Of a stretch of 21,770 bases of DNA, positions 6,336-14,376 are shown piece after piece. The stretch is from positions 1-21,770 of the forward strand of contig CACIOV010000006.1 in the NCBI GenBank assembly GCA_902588335.1, given 5' to 3'. The DNA is from an uncultured Pelagibacteraceae bacterium. GTDB taxonomy: Bacteria; Pseudomonadota; Alphaproteobacteria; Pelagibacterales; Pelagibacteraceae. How positions within the stretch are numbered: the first letter of the stretch is position 1; the number at the start of each line of letters is the position of its first letter. Under the pieces are notes generated by a model, which saw nothing but the letters and a program-made list of their open reading frames with translations, searched no databases and was not told where the DNA came from. A program made the translations under genes and the position numbers.

Positions 6336-7063
6336 AACAATCCCCCATTAACGTCAATTATGGCCCCATTAATATAAGATGATTCTTTGCTACAAAGAAA
6401 GTAAATTACTTCCGCTTGTTCTTTGGCTAGACTTAATCTTCCTAAAGGAACTGTTTTAGCAAGTGATATTCTTGCTTTTTTTGATAACGCATTTTTTAAC
6501 ATTGGAGTTTGAGTCTGACTCGGAGCGCAACAGTTTACTCTTATTCCTTTTGGCCCTAGCTCAAAAGCCAAATGTCTTGTCATTCCAATTATAGCAGATT
6601 TGGAAGTAGTATAATGACAGCCAAGACTTATACTTTTGGTTCTGCCAGCGATACTTGAAATATTTACAATTGAAGGATTTTTGGAATTCAATAAAAATTT
6701 TATAGATTTTTTTATTATTAAGAATGGAATAGTAACATTAATTTGCATCAAATTATTCCATTCGCCTATAGACAGTTTTGTTATTTTATTTTTATAAGCA
6801 ACTCCAGCGCAATTAACCACACAATCTATTTTTTTTATTTTTTTTATTTTTTCAAATATTTTATTAATATTATTAGCATTGTTAAAGTTACAGACAATTT
6901 CTTTGAAGTTTTTCGCACCCAGTTTTAGAGATTGTAATTTTATTTTTTTTAACTTACTTTGGTTTCTGCCGATACCAATAATATAATATCCTTTTTCAGA
7001 AAATTTTTTCACACAAGCTTCCCCAATTCCTGAGGTAACTCCTGTAATTAGAGCAATGTTCAT
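6332..7063 (-). CDS. short-chain dehydrogenase/reductase (SDR)
   Basis: Classical SDR of 243 residues when begun at the ATG at 7061-7063. An ATG 13 codons upstream (7102) is open, but the NAD(P) motif TGVTSGIG (residues 7-14) then sits at the position normal for the family, so I chose the shorter form. Also visible: NCAG (84-87, the NAG motif), catalytic Ser137 in NISS, Tyr151 and Lys155 in YTTSK, and the final DVNGG. It oxidises or reduces a sugar, polyol or keto-acid hydroxyl; the substrate is unknown. It is the first gene of the minus-strand trio SDR-FAH-cytidylyltransferase, with 4-base overlap to the next gene. Confidence 0.88.
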   Translation of the reverse strand: MNIALITGVTSGIGEACVKKFSEKGYYIIGIGRNQSKLKKIKLQSLKLGAKNFKEIVCNFNNANNINKIFEKIKKIKKIDCVVNCAGVAYKNKITKLSIGEWNNLMQINVTIPFLIIKKSIKFLLNSKNPSIVNISSIAGRTKSISLGCHYTTSKSAIIGMTRHLAFELGPKGIRVNCCAPSQTQTPMLKNALSKKARISLAKTVPLGRLSLAKEQAEVIYFLCSKESSYINGAIIDVNGGLL

Positions 7064-7138
7064 TATTAAATAGTATCGTTCAACTATTGAACAGTAAAGC
7101 ATTTTATTGTATTTATTTGGTCGAATAATGGAAATATT

Positions 7139-8467
7139 TTGAAAAATTCACTATCAAATAAAAAGATAAATCTTTTTAAAACTTATAAAAATTATTTCTC
7201 TAAAAGATCCAAGCAATTGGACATTGCCAAAAGTCCATTTACTTATCCATGTACTTGGCATGCAAATACTGGGTACTATAATTTAAGATCTTTATATATC
7301 GAAAATAGATTTTTATATATCAAAAATAAATTTTTAATATTTTTTCAGTATATGAAAGAATTAATTGGGATTGCCAAATTACATCATTTTTATTTGGAAG
7401 AACCAAAAATTCCTAAAGGATATGTATCGAAAAATTTATATATTACTTGGTTTAAAACAAAAGATTTTGATTCAAATTTAAAATTTAAAGATAATTATAT
7501 TCCTTCATTTACAAGTAAAAATAATATTTGGTTTCTGATAAATGCAGACACTATACAATTTAAAAATAATACCAAAAAAAATAATGAAAAATTCTATATT
7601 TTTCAAAAATCATTTACCAAAACCTATAATTTTATTTTTTTTCTAAAAATAATTTTAAAAGTTATTTTTGAAAATAAATTTTCTTTAATTAAAATTATTC
7701 ATGAGCTCAACACTGATGCAATTTTCGCAAAAATTATCGTTGAAAAAATTTTGCTAGTCATAAAAAAAAATAATATAAAAAAGGTTTTTTTACCATATGA
7801 AGGACAGCCTTTTCAAAAACATTTAGTAAAAACTATTAAAAGAAAACTAAAAAAAGTTAAAATATATGGTTTTATTAATGCTATTCAACCTTTCCCAATT
7901 CATCTTTTTGAAAAAAATAACATTCCACATAAAAATTATTCAGCGAGCCCCTCGCAAATAAATCAACTGGTCAATATATTTAATTGGGACAAAAAAAGAA
8001 TTTCATTAGTAAAATCTTTTAGATTTAAAAAAAATAATTTTTCTAAATATAAAAATAAAATTTTATTACCATTCAATATAAATAACAAAAAAGAAATATA
8101 TAGAAATATAAAAATGTTAATTGAATCAAAACCGAAGAATTATTTTAGTAGATTAAAAATAGTACCACATCCAATAGGTATTTTAAATTCCAGATATCAA
8201 AATTTTGTAAAAGATTTAGAAATTCTTTTAGAAAGTTTTGATTATAAATTTAGTAAGAAAGTATCAAAAAAATTTTCTTTAGTAGTAGGAAGCACATCAA
8301 CAGTTTTGGAAGCGCTTGAATTTAAATTAAAAGTCTATCATATAGTTGATCAGAATATTCTCGAAGCTTTAGATGATTATTTTTGGCCAATAGTTAAAGT
8401 TAATAAAATTAATGAACACACCTATGATTATAAAATTAATAAATACAAAAAATTAATTTTTTACTAA
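7139..8467 (+). CDS. putative surface-carbohydrate glycosyltransferase, distant
   Basis: The 442-residue protein is very Lys/Asn/Ile/Phe-rich and has no signal peptide. No family can be assigned firmly. Two blocks look like proteins of surface-polysaccharide clusters: FLPYEGQPFQKHL around residue 220, and near the C-terminus KIVPHPIG followed by LVVGSTSTVLEALEF, which resembles the donor-binding end of GT-B enzymes (Gly-Ser-Thr-Ser plus a conserved Glu). The start is uncertain: an in-frame TTG at 7139 gives the full frame, the nearest in-frame ATG is at residue 72, and the ATG at 7128 is out of frame and closes after four codons. It is divergent from the SDR gene and may use the product of the neighbouring sugar-acid genes. 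Confidence 0.6.
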   Translation: MKNSLSNKKINLFKTYKNYFSKRSKQLDIAKSPFTYPCTWHANTGYYNLRSLYIENRFLYIKNKFLIFFQYMKELIGIAKLHHFYLEEPKIPKGYVSKNLYITWFKTKDFDSNLKFKDNYIPSFTSKNNIWFLINADTIQFKNNTKKNNEKFYIFQKSFTKTYNFIFFLKIILKVIFENKFSLIKIIHELNTDAIFAKIIVEKILLVIKKNNIKKVFLPYEGQPFQKHLVKTIKRKLKKVKIYGFINAIQPFPIHLFEKNNIPHKNYSASPSQINQLVNIFNWDKKRISLVKSFRFKKNNFSKYKNKILLPFNINNKKEIYRNIKMLIESKPKNYFSRLKIVPHPIGILNSRYQNFVKDLEILLESFDYKFSKKVSKKFSLVVGSTSTVLEALEFKLKVYHIVDQNILEALDDYFWPIVKVNKINEHTYDYKINKYKKLIFY

Positions 8468-8504
8468 AATCAAATAATGAACTTTAAACACAAGATGTTT
8501 TAAA

Positions 8505-8580
8505 TGGTGGACTGTGTGGGGATCGAACCCACGACCTAATGATTAAGAGTCATCCGCTCTACCAACTGAGCTAACAGTCC
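8505..8580 (-). tRNA. tRNA-Lys (CTT)
   Basis: On the minus strand a complete cloverleaf is visible. The acceptor GGACTGT pairs with ACAGTCC, the D arm is GCTC/GAGC, and the anticodon stem GATGA/TCATT encloses CTCTTAA with anticodon CTT. The T arm is GTGGG-TTCGATC-CCCAC. The discriminator A is followed by an encoded CCA (8505-8507 on the plus strand). It lies between two glycosyltransferase genes and 8 bases past the stop of the next one. Confidence 0.93.
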
Positions 8581-8587
8581 ATTAAAT

Positions 8588-9466
8588 TCATTTCGAATTA
8601 AATATATCAATAATATTTGTCGCAATATTTTTTTTATTAAATTGCTTTTTATATTTAGCTCCATATTCTAAAGCCAAACTTCTTTTGCTATCATATTTTT
8701 TATTCAACTCTTCTATTTTTTCAACTATAGCCTGAGCATTAGGTTCACAAATAAATTCTGGCGGGGAAAATTCTTTGGCAGTTAAGTTATCAGAACAAGT
8801 AATTGGTATAGTTCCGCATATCATCCCCTCTATCATTGGCAAACCAATACCTTCTGCTTTGGACGGTAACAGGACAAATTTTGAAGAGTTGTAAAGCTTA
8901 TTTAAATCTTTGTCAGATATCACTCCTACATAGTTTCCAAAACCAGGATTTTCGGATCCGCAAATTTTGATGTTTTTTAAACCTGCTGGAATTTTAATTA
9001 TACTTTCGTGCACTAGCTTAATTCTTTTTATAGGATCTTTAGCTCTTCCCACATAGAGAAACATATTATTTTTTTTTATTTTTTCATCAAAATATACATC
9101 TTTTACTGGATTATAAATTACATGAATTTTTTTGTCATAAAATTTTGCCAGGTCTTTTTGTACTTTAAAACTTATTACACTTACAGCATCAGCTTTTAAA
9201 AAATAATTATTAACCAACAGTTCAGTTTGTCTTTCAATGTTTTCGACATGCCAAGGGATGTCTAAAAAATTAAATATTAAATAAGCATTTGGATATTTTT
9301 CTTTTAATATTAATGCTTTATCGTAACCTTTGGGATCGTTAGAATATATTAAGTCAGGCGAAACCTCAGACAATGAGTGACCTAACAACTCCATCCCTTC
9401 CTTGATACGTGGTATTTGACATGTATATCCATCCGAACCTAAGATAGTAACTTTAATATTATTCAT
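8588..9466 (-). CDS. glycosyltransferase family 4-like
   Basis: The 292-residue protein is GT-B-like. The C-terminal half is clear: LYVGRAKDPIKR (137-148) opens the donor domain and EGIGLPMIE (205-213) is the EX7E motif of GT4 enzymes with Glu205 and Glu213, preceded by the PSKAEG loop. The N-terminal acceptor domain is compact (MNNIKVTILG at the start, then LIYSNDPKG), which makes the protein shorter than the usual 350-400 residues. It likely adds a sugar from a nucleotide donor to a lipid- or cell-surface glycan at the inner membrane. It is divergent from the gene at 9532; the 65-bp gap holds an AT-only TA run at 9510-9522. Confidence 0.85.
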   Translation of the reverse strand: MNNIKVTILGSDGYTCQIPRIKEGMELLGHSLSEVSPDLIYSNDPKGYDKALILKEKYPNAYLIFNFLDIPWHVENIERQTELLVNNYFLKADAVSVISFKVQKDLAKFYDKKIHVIYNPVKDVYFDEKIKKNNMFLYVGRAKDPIKRIKLVHESIIKIPAGLKNIKICGSENPGFGNYVGVISDKDLNKLYNSSKFVLLPSKAEGIGLPMIEGMICGTIPITCSDNLTAKEFSPPEFICEPNAQAIVEKIEELNKKYDSKRSLALEYGAKYKKQFNKKNIATNIIDIFNSK

Positions 9467-9531
9467 AAAATGTGTTTATAAATTTTTAAAATATACAAAA
9501 CAAGAGCCGATATATATATATAATTATAACA

Positions 9532-10356
9532 ATGTTAATAGACTCTTTTCTCTTTTTTAATGAAAACGAACTAGCTGAACTAAGGATAAAATATTTAGAA
9601 AAAATAGTTGATCATTTTGTTGTTGTGGAAGCAAATATTACACACCAGGGTAAGAAAAAGGATTGGAATTTTCCAAAAATATTAAGAAACAATTTAAAAA
9701 AATTTTCAAACAAAATTCATTACCATCAGCTAAATATAGATATTGATAAAATAAAAAACGAGGAAAGTTGGATCATTGACAACGTGAAGGGGGATGACGC
9801 TTGGAGAATTGAAAATTTTCAAAGAAATTATATAAAAACAGCTTGTGAAAAATTTTCAAACGACGATATTTTGATTATTAGTGATGTTGATGAAATACCT
9901 TCTAAGCAAAAACTTGAATTTATAAAATCATGTGATTTCAAAAAAATTGCTCCAATAGCTTTTGAGCAACATTTATTTCATATAGATTGTAATTTTTTGA
10001 AATTGGAAACTTGGAGAGGTAGTATTGTAACCACTATGCAAATATGTAATGCTTACTCACCTCATCGACTTAGAAGATCAAGAAATAGAATATCTCACTT
10101 TTCTGACTCTGGTTGGAGCTTTTCTTCATTTGGAGGCCCTGAAAAAATTAAAGTAAAATTAGAATCCATTGCTCATACTGAGTTTAATAATGATAAATTT
10201 AAAAATGCTGATCATATAACGAACTGTCAAAAAACTGGAAAAGATTTATTCCACAGGAAAGTTCAAGTAAGAAAAGTAGACAAAAATTTTTTTCCAAAAG
10301 ATTTACTGAAATTAATGGATGAAAATCCTCCATACTATTTTGGACCTGATAATTGA
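9532..10356 (+). CDS. glycosyltransferase family 17-like
   Basis: The 274-residue protein resembles the GT17 family, typified by the eukaryotic beta-1,4-N-acetylglucosaminyltransferase and found in bacterial surface-glycan clusters. Shown by FNENELAELRIKYLEKIVD near the start (8-27), FVVVEANITHQG (29-40), WRIENFQRNYI (91-101) and IISDVDEIPS (115-124), in which the acidic DxDE stretch is the likely metal/nucleotide-sugar site. No membrane segment is visible. It is followed after 4 bases by another transferase-type gene, so the two are probably translated together. The acceptor cannot be inferred. Confidence 0.82.
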   Translation: MLIDSFLFFNENELAELRIKYLEKIVDHFVVVEANITHQGKKKDWNFPKILRNNLKKFSNKIHYHQLNIDIDKIKNEESWIIDNVKGDDAWRIENFQRNYIKTACEKFSNDDILIISDVDEIPSKQKLEFIKSCDFKKIAPIAFEQHLFHIDCNFLKLETWRGSIVTTMQICNAYSPHRLRRSRNRISHFSDSGWSFSSFGGPEKIKVKLESIAHTEFNNDKFKNADHITNCQKTGKDLFHRKVQVRKVDKNFFPKDLLKLMDENPPYYFGPDN

Positions 10357-10360
10357 ACAA

Positions 10361-11092
10361 ATGATTTACATTTCTTTAAGTACGATTCCGCAAAGGTTAA
10401 AAAATTTAAATAAATCAGTTGAATCTTTGTTAAAACAAACGCAAAAACCTGATAAAATTTTTATTAATATACCATTAAAATATAAGCGTTTTTCAGAAAC
10501 TATTGAGGATAGTGAAATTCCCAAATTTAATAACAATGATGTAGAGATAACAAGGTGTGAAGATTATGGACCTGGAACAAAATTGTTAGGCTCATTAAAT
10601 AAATTTGAAAAAAATTCTTTGGTAATACTAGCTGATGATGATCATATTTACGAAGATTACATGATTGAAAAATTTTTTTACTTTTATTCCAAGTCGCCAG
10701 ATAATGCATATAGCTTTTATGTACATCCGCTAGGAAATTTTGGCATTGGCCAAGGGGCTGATGGATTTGCAATAAATACAAATCATTTAAAAGGTATTAA
10801 AAATTTTTACGATAAAATTATAAAAGATTATGAAGAGCTTTTTTTATATGATGATTTGTGGATTTCTTATTTTTTGTATTTTTTTAGAAAAAATAAAATA
10901 CTTTCTCTTAAGGATTATCTTAAAAAAAACAGCGATGGCACACCATCCTTAATTTATAAAAAACACATAGTTGCCTCTGGACTTGTAGAGACATATGGTA
11001 AAAATTTAATTGAAGCTGTTAGGAAAAGAGATCAGATAGCTGTTGAAAGTTTTAAATACATTCAAAAAAAAACCGAAGGTTTAAGTTTTTAA
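10361..11092 (+). CDS. glycosyltransferase-like protein with DDD motif
   Basis: The frame is open from 10319, inside the previous gene, but the ATG at 10361, 4 bases after that gene's TGA, fits the domain start (MIYISLSTIPQRL), giving 243 residues. SLSTIPQRLKNLNKSVESLL and QKPDKIFINIP look like the first strands and helix of a GT-A fold; LVILADDDHIYED (88-99) supplies a DDD at 92-94 of the kind that binds a metal and nucleotide sugar, and CEDYGPGTKLLGS precedes it. LYDDLWISYFL near the end is typical of this group. It is probably an uncharacterised sugar transferase. Its 3' end overlaps the convergent gene by 12 bases (11081-11092). Confidence 0.72.
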   Translation: MIYISLSTIPQRLKNLNKSVESLLKQTQKPDKIFINIPLKYKRFSETIEDSEIPKFNNNDVEITRCEDYGPGTKLLGSLNKFEKNSLVILADDDHIYEDYMIEKFFYFYSKSPDNAYSFYVHPLGNFGIGQGADGFAINTNHLKGIKNFYDKIIKDYEELFLYDDLWISYFLYFFRKNKILSLKDYLKKNSDGTPSLIYKKHIVASGLVETYGKNLIEAVRKRDQIAVESFKYIQKKTEGLSF

Positions 11093-12064
11093 TTTTCTTG
11101 CTTCATCAAAAAATTTTTTCCATTCAGCTGATCTTGCATTCCATGAGTATGTAGCATTTATTGTTTCTCTTTGTAATTTTAATTTTTTTTGTGTTTTATC
11201 GGACCAAAAATTTTTAATACTATCTAAAAGGGCTTCGCTATATTTAATTTCCAGGTCCTCAGGTCTTTTTTCAAAATTTATTATTTTTCCAAACGGCGAA
11301 CATGTTTCATTAAGAGCTCCAAGGCTGGTCGTTACAACTTCACAACCAGCCGCCATAGATTCAATAGCTGCTATACAGCTTGTTTCTGGCCAAATACTCG
11401 GATGGGCAAAAATGTGCATTTTTTTTAATTGTTCTATTATTTTTTCATTTTTTAAAAAGCCGAAATAATTTACATTTTTTGTATTTTTGCATTCATTAAA
11501 AAGTCCCTCATAAGTTTTTCCAAGAAGTGAATCAAATTTTTTTCCATAAATTATTGTGGATGAGCAAACATTTAGCTCCACATTCTCCAAATTTAAGTTT
11601 TTAAAAACTTTTAATAAAATTTTTAAGCCTCTCCAAGGTGTAGTATGATAAATTAAACTTATCTTATCTGTAGGTTTTTCCGTAAAATTTATTTTTTCTA
11701 TAGCATTTCTAATCACGATAGATTTATTTTTAGGAACATGAAAATATTTTATATGTTGCTCAAGATTCCAATTAGAGTTATATACAATCCAATCTAACTT
11801 ATTTGTAAAATCTTTTGACCCTAAGTTCTTAGCTTCTTTTTGATTAACAAAATGATGCATCCAAAGAACGTTAATTTTATTTTTTTCCAACAAATCATAA
11901 TTAGTGCTATTTAAAATAAGATTTATATCTTTGAAACTTTTATCAGGCAGATATTTTAGTAGTAATCTCAATTGACTCTCGCTGCCTCCAAACGAATCTT
12001 TAAAAGAAACAGGTCTAGATACGTCACTATCCGCCTTTTTTAAAATTCTAGATTTTTCTTCCAC
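11081..12064 (-). CDS. glycosyltransferase family 4-like, GTG start
   Basis: The 327-residue protein is a GT-B enzyme of the GT4 type. FGGSESQLR (25-33) is the acceptor-domain loop, LIYHTTPWRGL (137-147) starts the donor domain, and PETSCIAAIESMAAG holds the EX7E motif (Glu227, Glu235). The start is a GTG at 12064, the only good one because an in-frame TAA lies just upstream. The usual first beta-strand before the GGSE loop is hard to see, so the N-terminus may be atypical or shortened. It begins 17 bases after the mlaC stop on the same strand, so it may be read through from mlaA-mlaC. Its 3' end overlaps the convergent transferase gene. Confidence 0.82.
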   Translation of the reverse strand: MEEKSRILKKADSDVSRPVSFKDSFGGSESQLRLLLKYLPDKSFKDINLILNSTNYDLLEKNKINVLWMHHFVNQKEAKNLGSKDFTNKLDWIVYNSNWNLEQHIKYFHVPKNKSIVIRNAIEKINFTEKPTDKISLIYHTTPWRGLKILLKVFKNLNLENVELNVCSSTIIYGKKFDSLLGKTYEGLFNECKNTKNVNYFGFLKNEKIIEQLKKMHIFAHPSIWPETSCIAAIESMAAGCEVVTTSLGALNETCSPFGKIINFEKRPEDLEIKYSEALLDSIKNFWSDKTQKKLKLQRETINATYSWNARSAEWKKFFDEARKLKT

Positions 12065-12081
12065 AAAATAATCTTAGTGAA

Positions 12082-12675
12082 TTACTTGGCTACAAATTCT
12101 TTTAATGTAATAAATAATTTACTCACATCACCGTCGTTTGATTCAATTACTGATGTGAATTCTTCTTTTTGAGTTCTAGCTAAGCTTAATCCTTCTATAA
12201 TTAAGTCTCTTATTAAAGGTCTGTCTGGATTTTTGGTATAAACTCTCCACTCAATATTAACCTCTGGTTTTTTATCTGTGGCTATCAACAAGCTTTTAAC
12301 AATCGTATATTTTGGATTTAAAACCTCTGCCGATAACACGTTAATTTTAGGATCAGAATAGTCAGTTAGTCTAGAAGTAAAGCTCTTTAAGAAGTATTTT
12401 TCAAATAGAACTAAGTACTCTTTCATTTGTTCGTCGCTTAGTTTCTTTCTGTAATTACCCAAGGTGTAGTATGCAACACCTTTGATATCTACAGTTTTTA
12501 ATGCCATTTCGGAAAGTTTTTTTGTTTTAAATTCTTTAGTGTTCGAATCTATAAGCACTTTTTTCGCTTCATCAACTATTTCTTGGATAAACTGTTTTGG
12601 ATCACTGCTATAAGCAAAACTTTTTTGAGATAAACCAAAAACAAAAAAAATAATAATGAGAATTTTTTTTTTCAC
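12082..12675 (-). CDS. mlaC: MlaC-type periplasmic phospholipid-binding protein
   Basis: The 197-residue protein has a signal peptide (MKKKILIIIFFVFGLSQKSFA, about 1-21) and the all-through match expected for the MlaC/Ttg2D family: IDSNTKEFKTKKLSE, TLGNYRKKLSDEQMKEYLVLFEKYFLKSF, then VNIEWRVYTKN, IRDLIIEGLSLARTQKEEF and a final LFITLKEFV. MlaC carries phospholipids through the periplasm between the outer-membrane MlaA complex and the inner-membrane MlaFEDB transporter, keeping the outer leaflet free of phospholipid. It lies 19 bases downstream of mlaA. The MlaFEDB genes are not in the window. Confidence 0.88.
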   Translation of the reverse strand: MKKKILIIIFFVFGLSQKSFAYSSDPKQFIQEIVDEAKKVLIDSNTKEFKTKKLSEMALKTVDIKGVAYYTLGNYRKKLSDEQMKEYLVLFEKYFLKSFTSRLTDYSDPKINVLSAEVLNPKYTIVKSLLIATDKKPEVNIEWRVYTKNPDRPLIRDLIIEGLSLARTQKEEFTSVIESNDGDVSKLFITLKEFVAK

Positions 12676-12694
12676 AAGATTTGTCTTTTATAAA

Positions 12695-13504
12695 CTAATT
12701 TGCGTCTATTTCTTCCCAATCGCTGTCATCTTGAGTTTCAATAGTAGATGAAGAGTTAGCTATTTTCTGTTTTCTATTTTGTAAGTATAAACTTTTTAAA
12801 GAAGCATAAAGATCAATCGAATTTGCTTCAAGACTATCAAAAGACTCAATATTTTTTGCTCTAAAATCTACAGCTCCCGTACTTCTATAATAATAGTAAT
12901 TGTGCTCAGAATAGTTGCCATTACCTACAACTCCATTTCGTATTTCTGTGTTGTGAGTTATTTGATAAACTGGATCTATAAACACATTTCCAACTAGACC
13001 GATGGCATCTCTTGTAGTTGTTGGACCTAAAATTGGAAGCACAAAATAACAACCACTTTCCGCACCCCAAGCACCTAGCGTTTGCCCAAAATCTTCTTTT
13101 CCTTGATCTTCAAAACCGAATCTTGTAGCTGGATCAAAAATTCCTAAAATACCCGCTGTTGTATTAATACCAAAACGTGCAGCAGTATTTCCTGCTCTAC
13201 CAAAATCTCCTTGTAACAAATTGTTTGAAAGAGTTAAAAGAGAACGCAAATTGTCAACTGCATTACCTGTTCCTTTTCTTATTGGAGCCGGAAGCGCTCT
13301 GTAACCTTTCGCTACTGGTTCAAATATTATTTTATCCAAACCATGATTTAACTTAAACATAGCTCTGCTTACACCTTCAAAGCATTCAGGAGCAGAATCT
13401 TTAGAAGATCCCGTTAGTTCTTCACTTCCAGTTGTTCCAGCGTTAAGTGAGTTTGCTTGAAAAAATAATGCAAAAACTATTATGTAAACGAACTTTCTTA
13501 CCAT
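12695..13504 (-). CDS. mlaA: MlaA (VacJ) outer-membrane lipid-asymmetry protein
   Basis: The 269-residue protein matches MlaA: SRAMFKLNHGLDKIIFEPVAKGYRALP (about 46-72), then NLRSLLTLSNNLLQGDF, ARFGINTTAGILGIFDPATRFG, EDFGQTLGAWG and GCYFVLPILGPTTTRDAIG. Family members form the channel that removes phospholipid from the outer leaflet and hand it to MlaC, encoded next. Most are lipoproteins, but the signal peptide here (1-22) has no cysteine; the first Cys is residue 41, so a lipobox seems absent and cleavage would be near LNA-GT. A clear Shine-Dalgarno AAGGAG lies 4 bases before the ATG (complement of 13509-13514), stronger than for most genes here. Confidence 0.9.
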   Translation of the reverse strand: MVRKFVYIIVFALFFQANSLNAGTTGSEELTGSSKDSAPECFEGVSRAMFKLNHGLDKIIFEPVAKGYRALPAPIRKGTGNAVDNLRSLLTLSNNLLQGDFGRAGNTAARFGINTTAGILGIFDPATRFGFEDQGKEDFGQTLGAWGAESGCYFVLPILGPTTTRDAIGLVGNVFIDPVYQITHNTEIRNGVVGNGNYSEHNYYYYRSTGAVDFRAKNIESFDSLEANSIDLYASLKSLYLQNRKQKIANSSSTIETQDDSDWEEIDAN

Positions 13505-13609
13505 TGGGCTCCTTATTCTATGTTATATATATTATTCAATAACAATAACTAGTTAAAATTGTGTTAATAATAGGTTGTATTTATAGGGTTTTGATGAAAT
13601 TTTGACAAT

Positions 13610-14335
13610 ATGAAAATTAGCAAATTTTATTCTCCAAATTTTGATAGGAAAAAAAGATCAAATAAATCAATAAAATTAATAATTATTCACTATACAGGAA
13701 TGCAATCTGAACGAGAATCTTTAATTAGATTATGCAACCATAAATCAAAAGTTAGTAGTCATTTTGTAATTGGCCTGAATGGCAAAATTTATAGACTGGT
13801 TCAGGATAACCAAATTGCTTGGCATGCAGGGAAATCTTGTTGGGCAAACTATAGGCAGTTAAACAAAAATTCAATTGGTATTGAGCTAGTTAATAAAGGT
13901 CATCAATTTGGCTATACAAATTTTAAAAAAAAACAATTATCGAACTTAGTAAAAATTTGCAAAAGCCTTATCAAAAAATATAAAATAAAAAAAAGAAATG
14001 TTGTAGGTCATTCAGATATTTCGCCATTAAGAAAAATTGATCCAGGCGAAAAATTTCCCTGGAAACTATTAGCTAAAAAAAAAATAGGAATCTGGCATAA
14101 TTGTAGGTCAGGTTTTTTAAGAAAATTTAGAGAGTTTAAGATTTATTCAAAAAGAGATAAAATACAATTTATAAAAAATTTAAAAAAAATTGGTTATTGT
14201 TTTTCTACCAATAATAAATCTTCCTTTAATAAAACTATGAAAGCCTTTCAAAGACATTATAGAAAGGAATTAATCAATGGTGTTTTGGATAAAGAATGTA
14301 TGATTATTGCTCAAAATTTGTCAAAAAAGCTATAA
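13610..14335 (+). CDS. N-acetylmuramoyl-L-alanine amidase (amidase_2, AmiD/AmpD-like)
   Basis: The 241-residue protein has a zinc amidase_2 domain: IIIHYTG with ligand His27, SSHFVIGLNGKIYRLV (49-64), IAWHAGKS (69-76), SIGIELVN with Glu92, and VVGHSDISPLRKIDPG with ligand His134 and Asp144. A region of about 60 residues at the end (TMKAFQRHYRKELINGVLD) looks like a peptidoglycan-binding domain, as in AmiD. It cleaves the amide between muramic acid and L-Ala. No signal peptide is visible, so cytoplasmic muropeptide recycling (AmpD-like) is possible although the domain order is AmiD-like. It is divergent from mlaA and is followed directly by a terminator and rnpB. Confidence 0.87.
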   Translation: MKISKFYSPNFDRKKRSNKSIKLIIIHYTGMQSERESLIRLCNHKSKVSSHFVIGLNGKIYRLVQDNQIAWHAGKSCWANYRQLNKNSIGIELVNKGHQFGYTNFKKKQLSNLVKICKSLIKKYKIKKRNVVGHSDISPLRKIDPGEKFPWKLLAKKKIGIWHNCRSGFLRKFREFKIYSKRDKIQFIKNLKKIGYCFSTNNKSSFNKTMKAFQRHYRKELINGVLDKECMIIAQNLSKKL

Positions 14336-14362
14336 AAAAGTCTTGATTTAAAGACTTTTTTT
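14334..14362 (+). terminator. rho-independent terminator after the amidase gene
   Basis: AAAAAAGTCTT (14334-14344) and AAGACTTTTTT (14351-14361) form an 11-bp stem with a 6-base loop, and the 3' arm runs into a T tract. It starts within the amidase stop codon region. The stem is AT-rich, as usual for such genomes. It also carries the -35 box of the rnpB promoter. Confidence 0.75.
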
Positions 14363-14371
14363 GCTTAATAA
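14343..14371 (+). promoter_or_regulatory. likely sigma-70 promoter of rnpB
   Basis: TTGATT (14343-14348), a 17-base spacer and TAATAA (14366-14371). Transcription would begin around 14377-14379, where the P1 stem of RNase P RNA starts. The boxes lie inside the amidase terminator. Confidence 0.55.
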
Positions 14372-14376
14372 GCCTA

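Noticed and set aside
6820..6850. Long T/A-rich run (TTTTTTTTATTTTTTTTTATTTT type)
   Set aside because: It codes for a Lys/Ile-rich stretch (KIKKIKKID) in the SDR gene in frame; simple composition effect, not a repeat element.
9510..9522. TA dinucleotide run between divergent glycosyltransferase genes
   Set aside because: Short and expected in an AT-rich divergent promoter region; no further structure around it.
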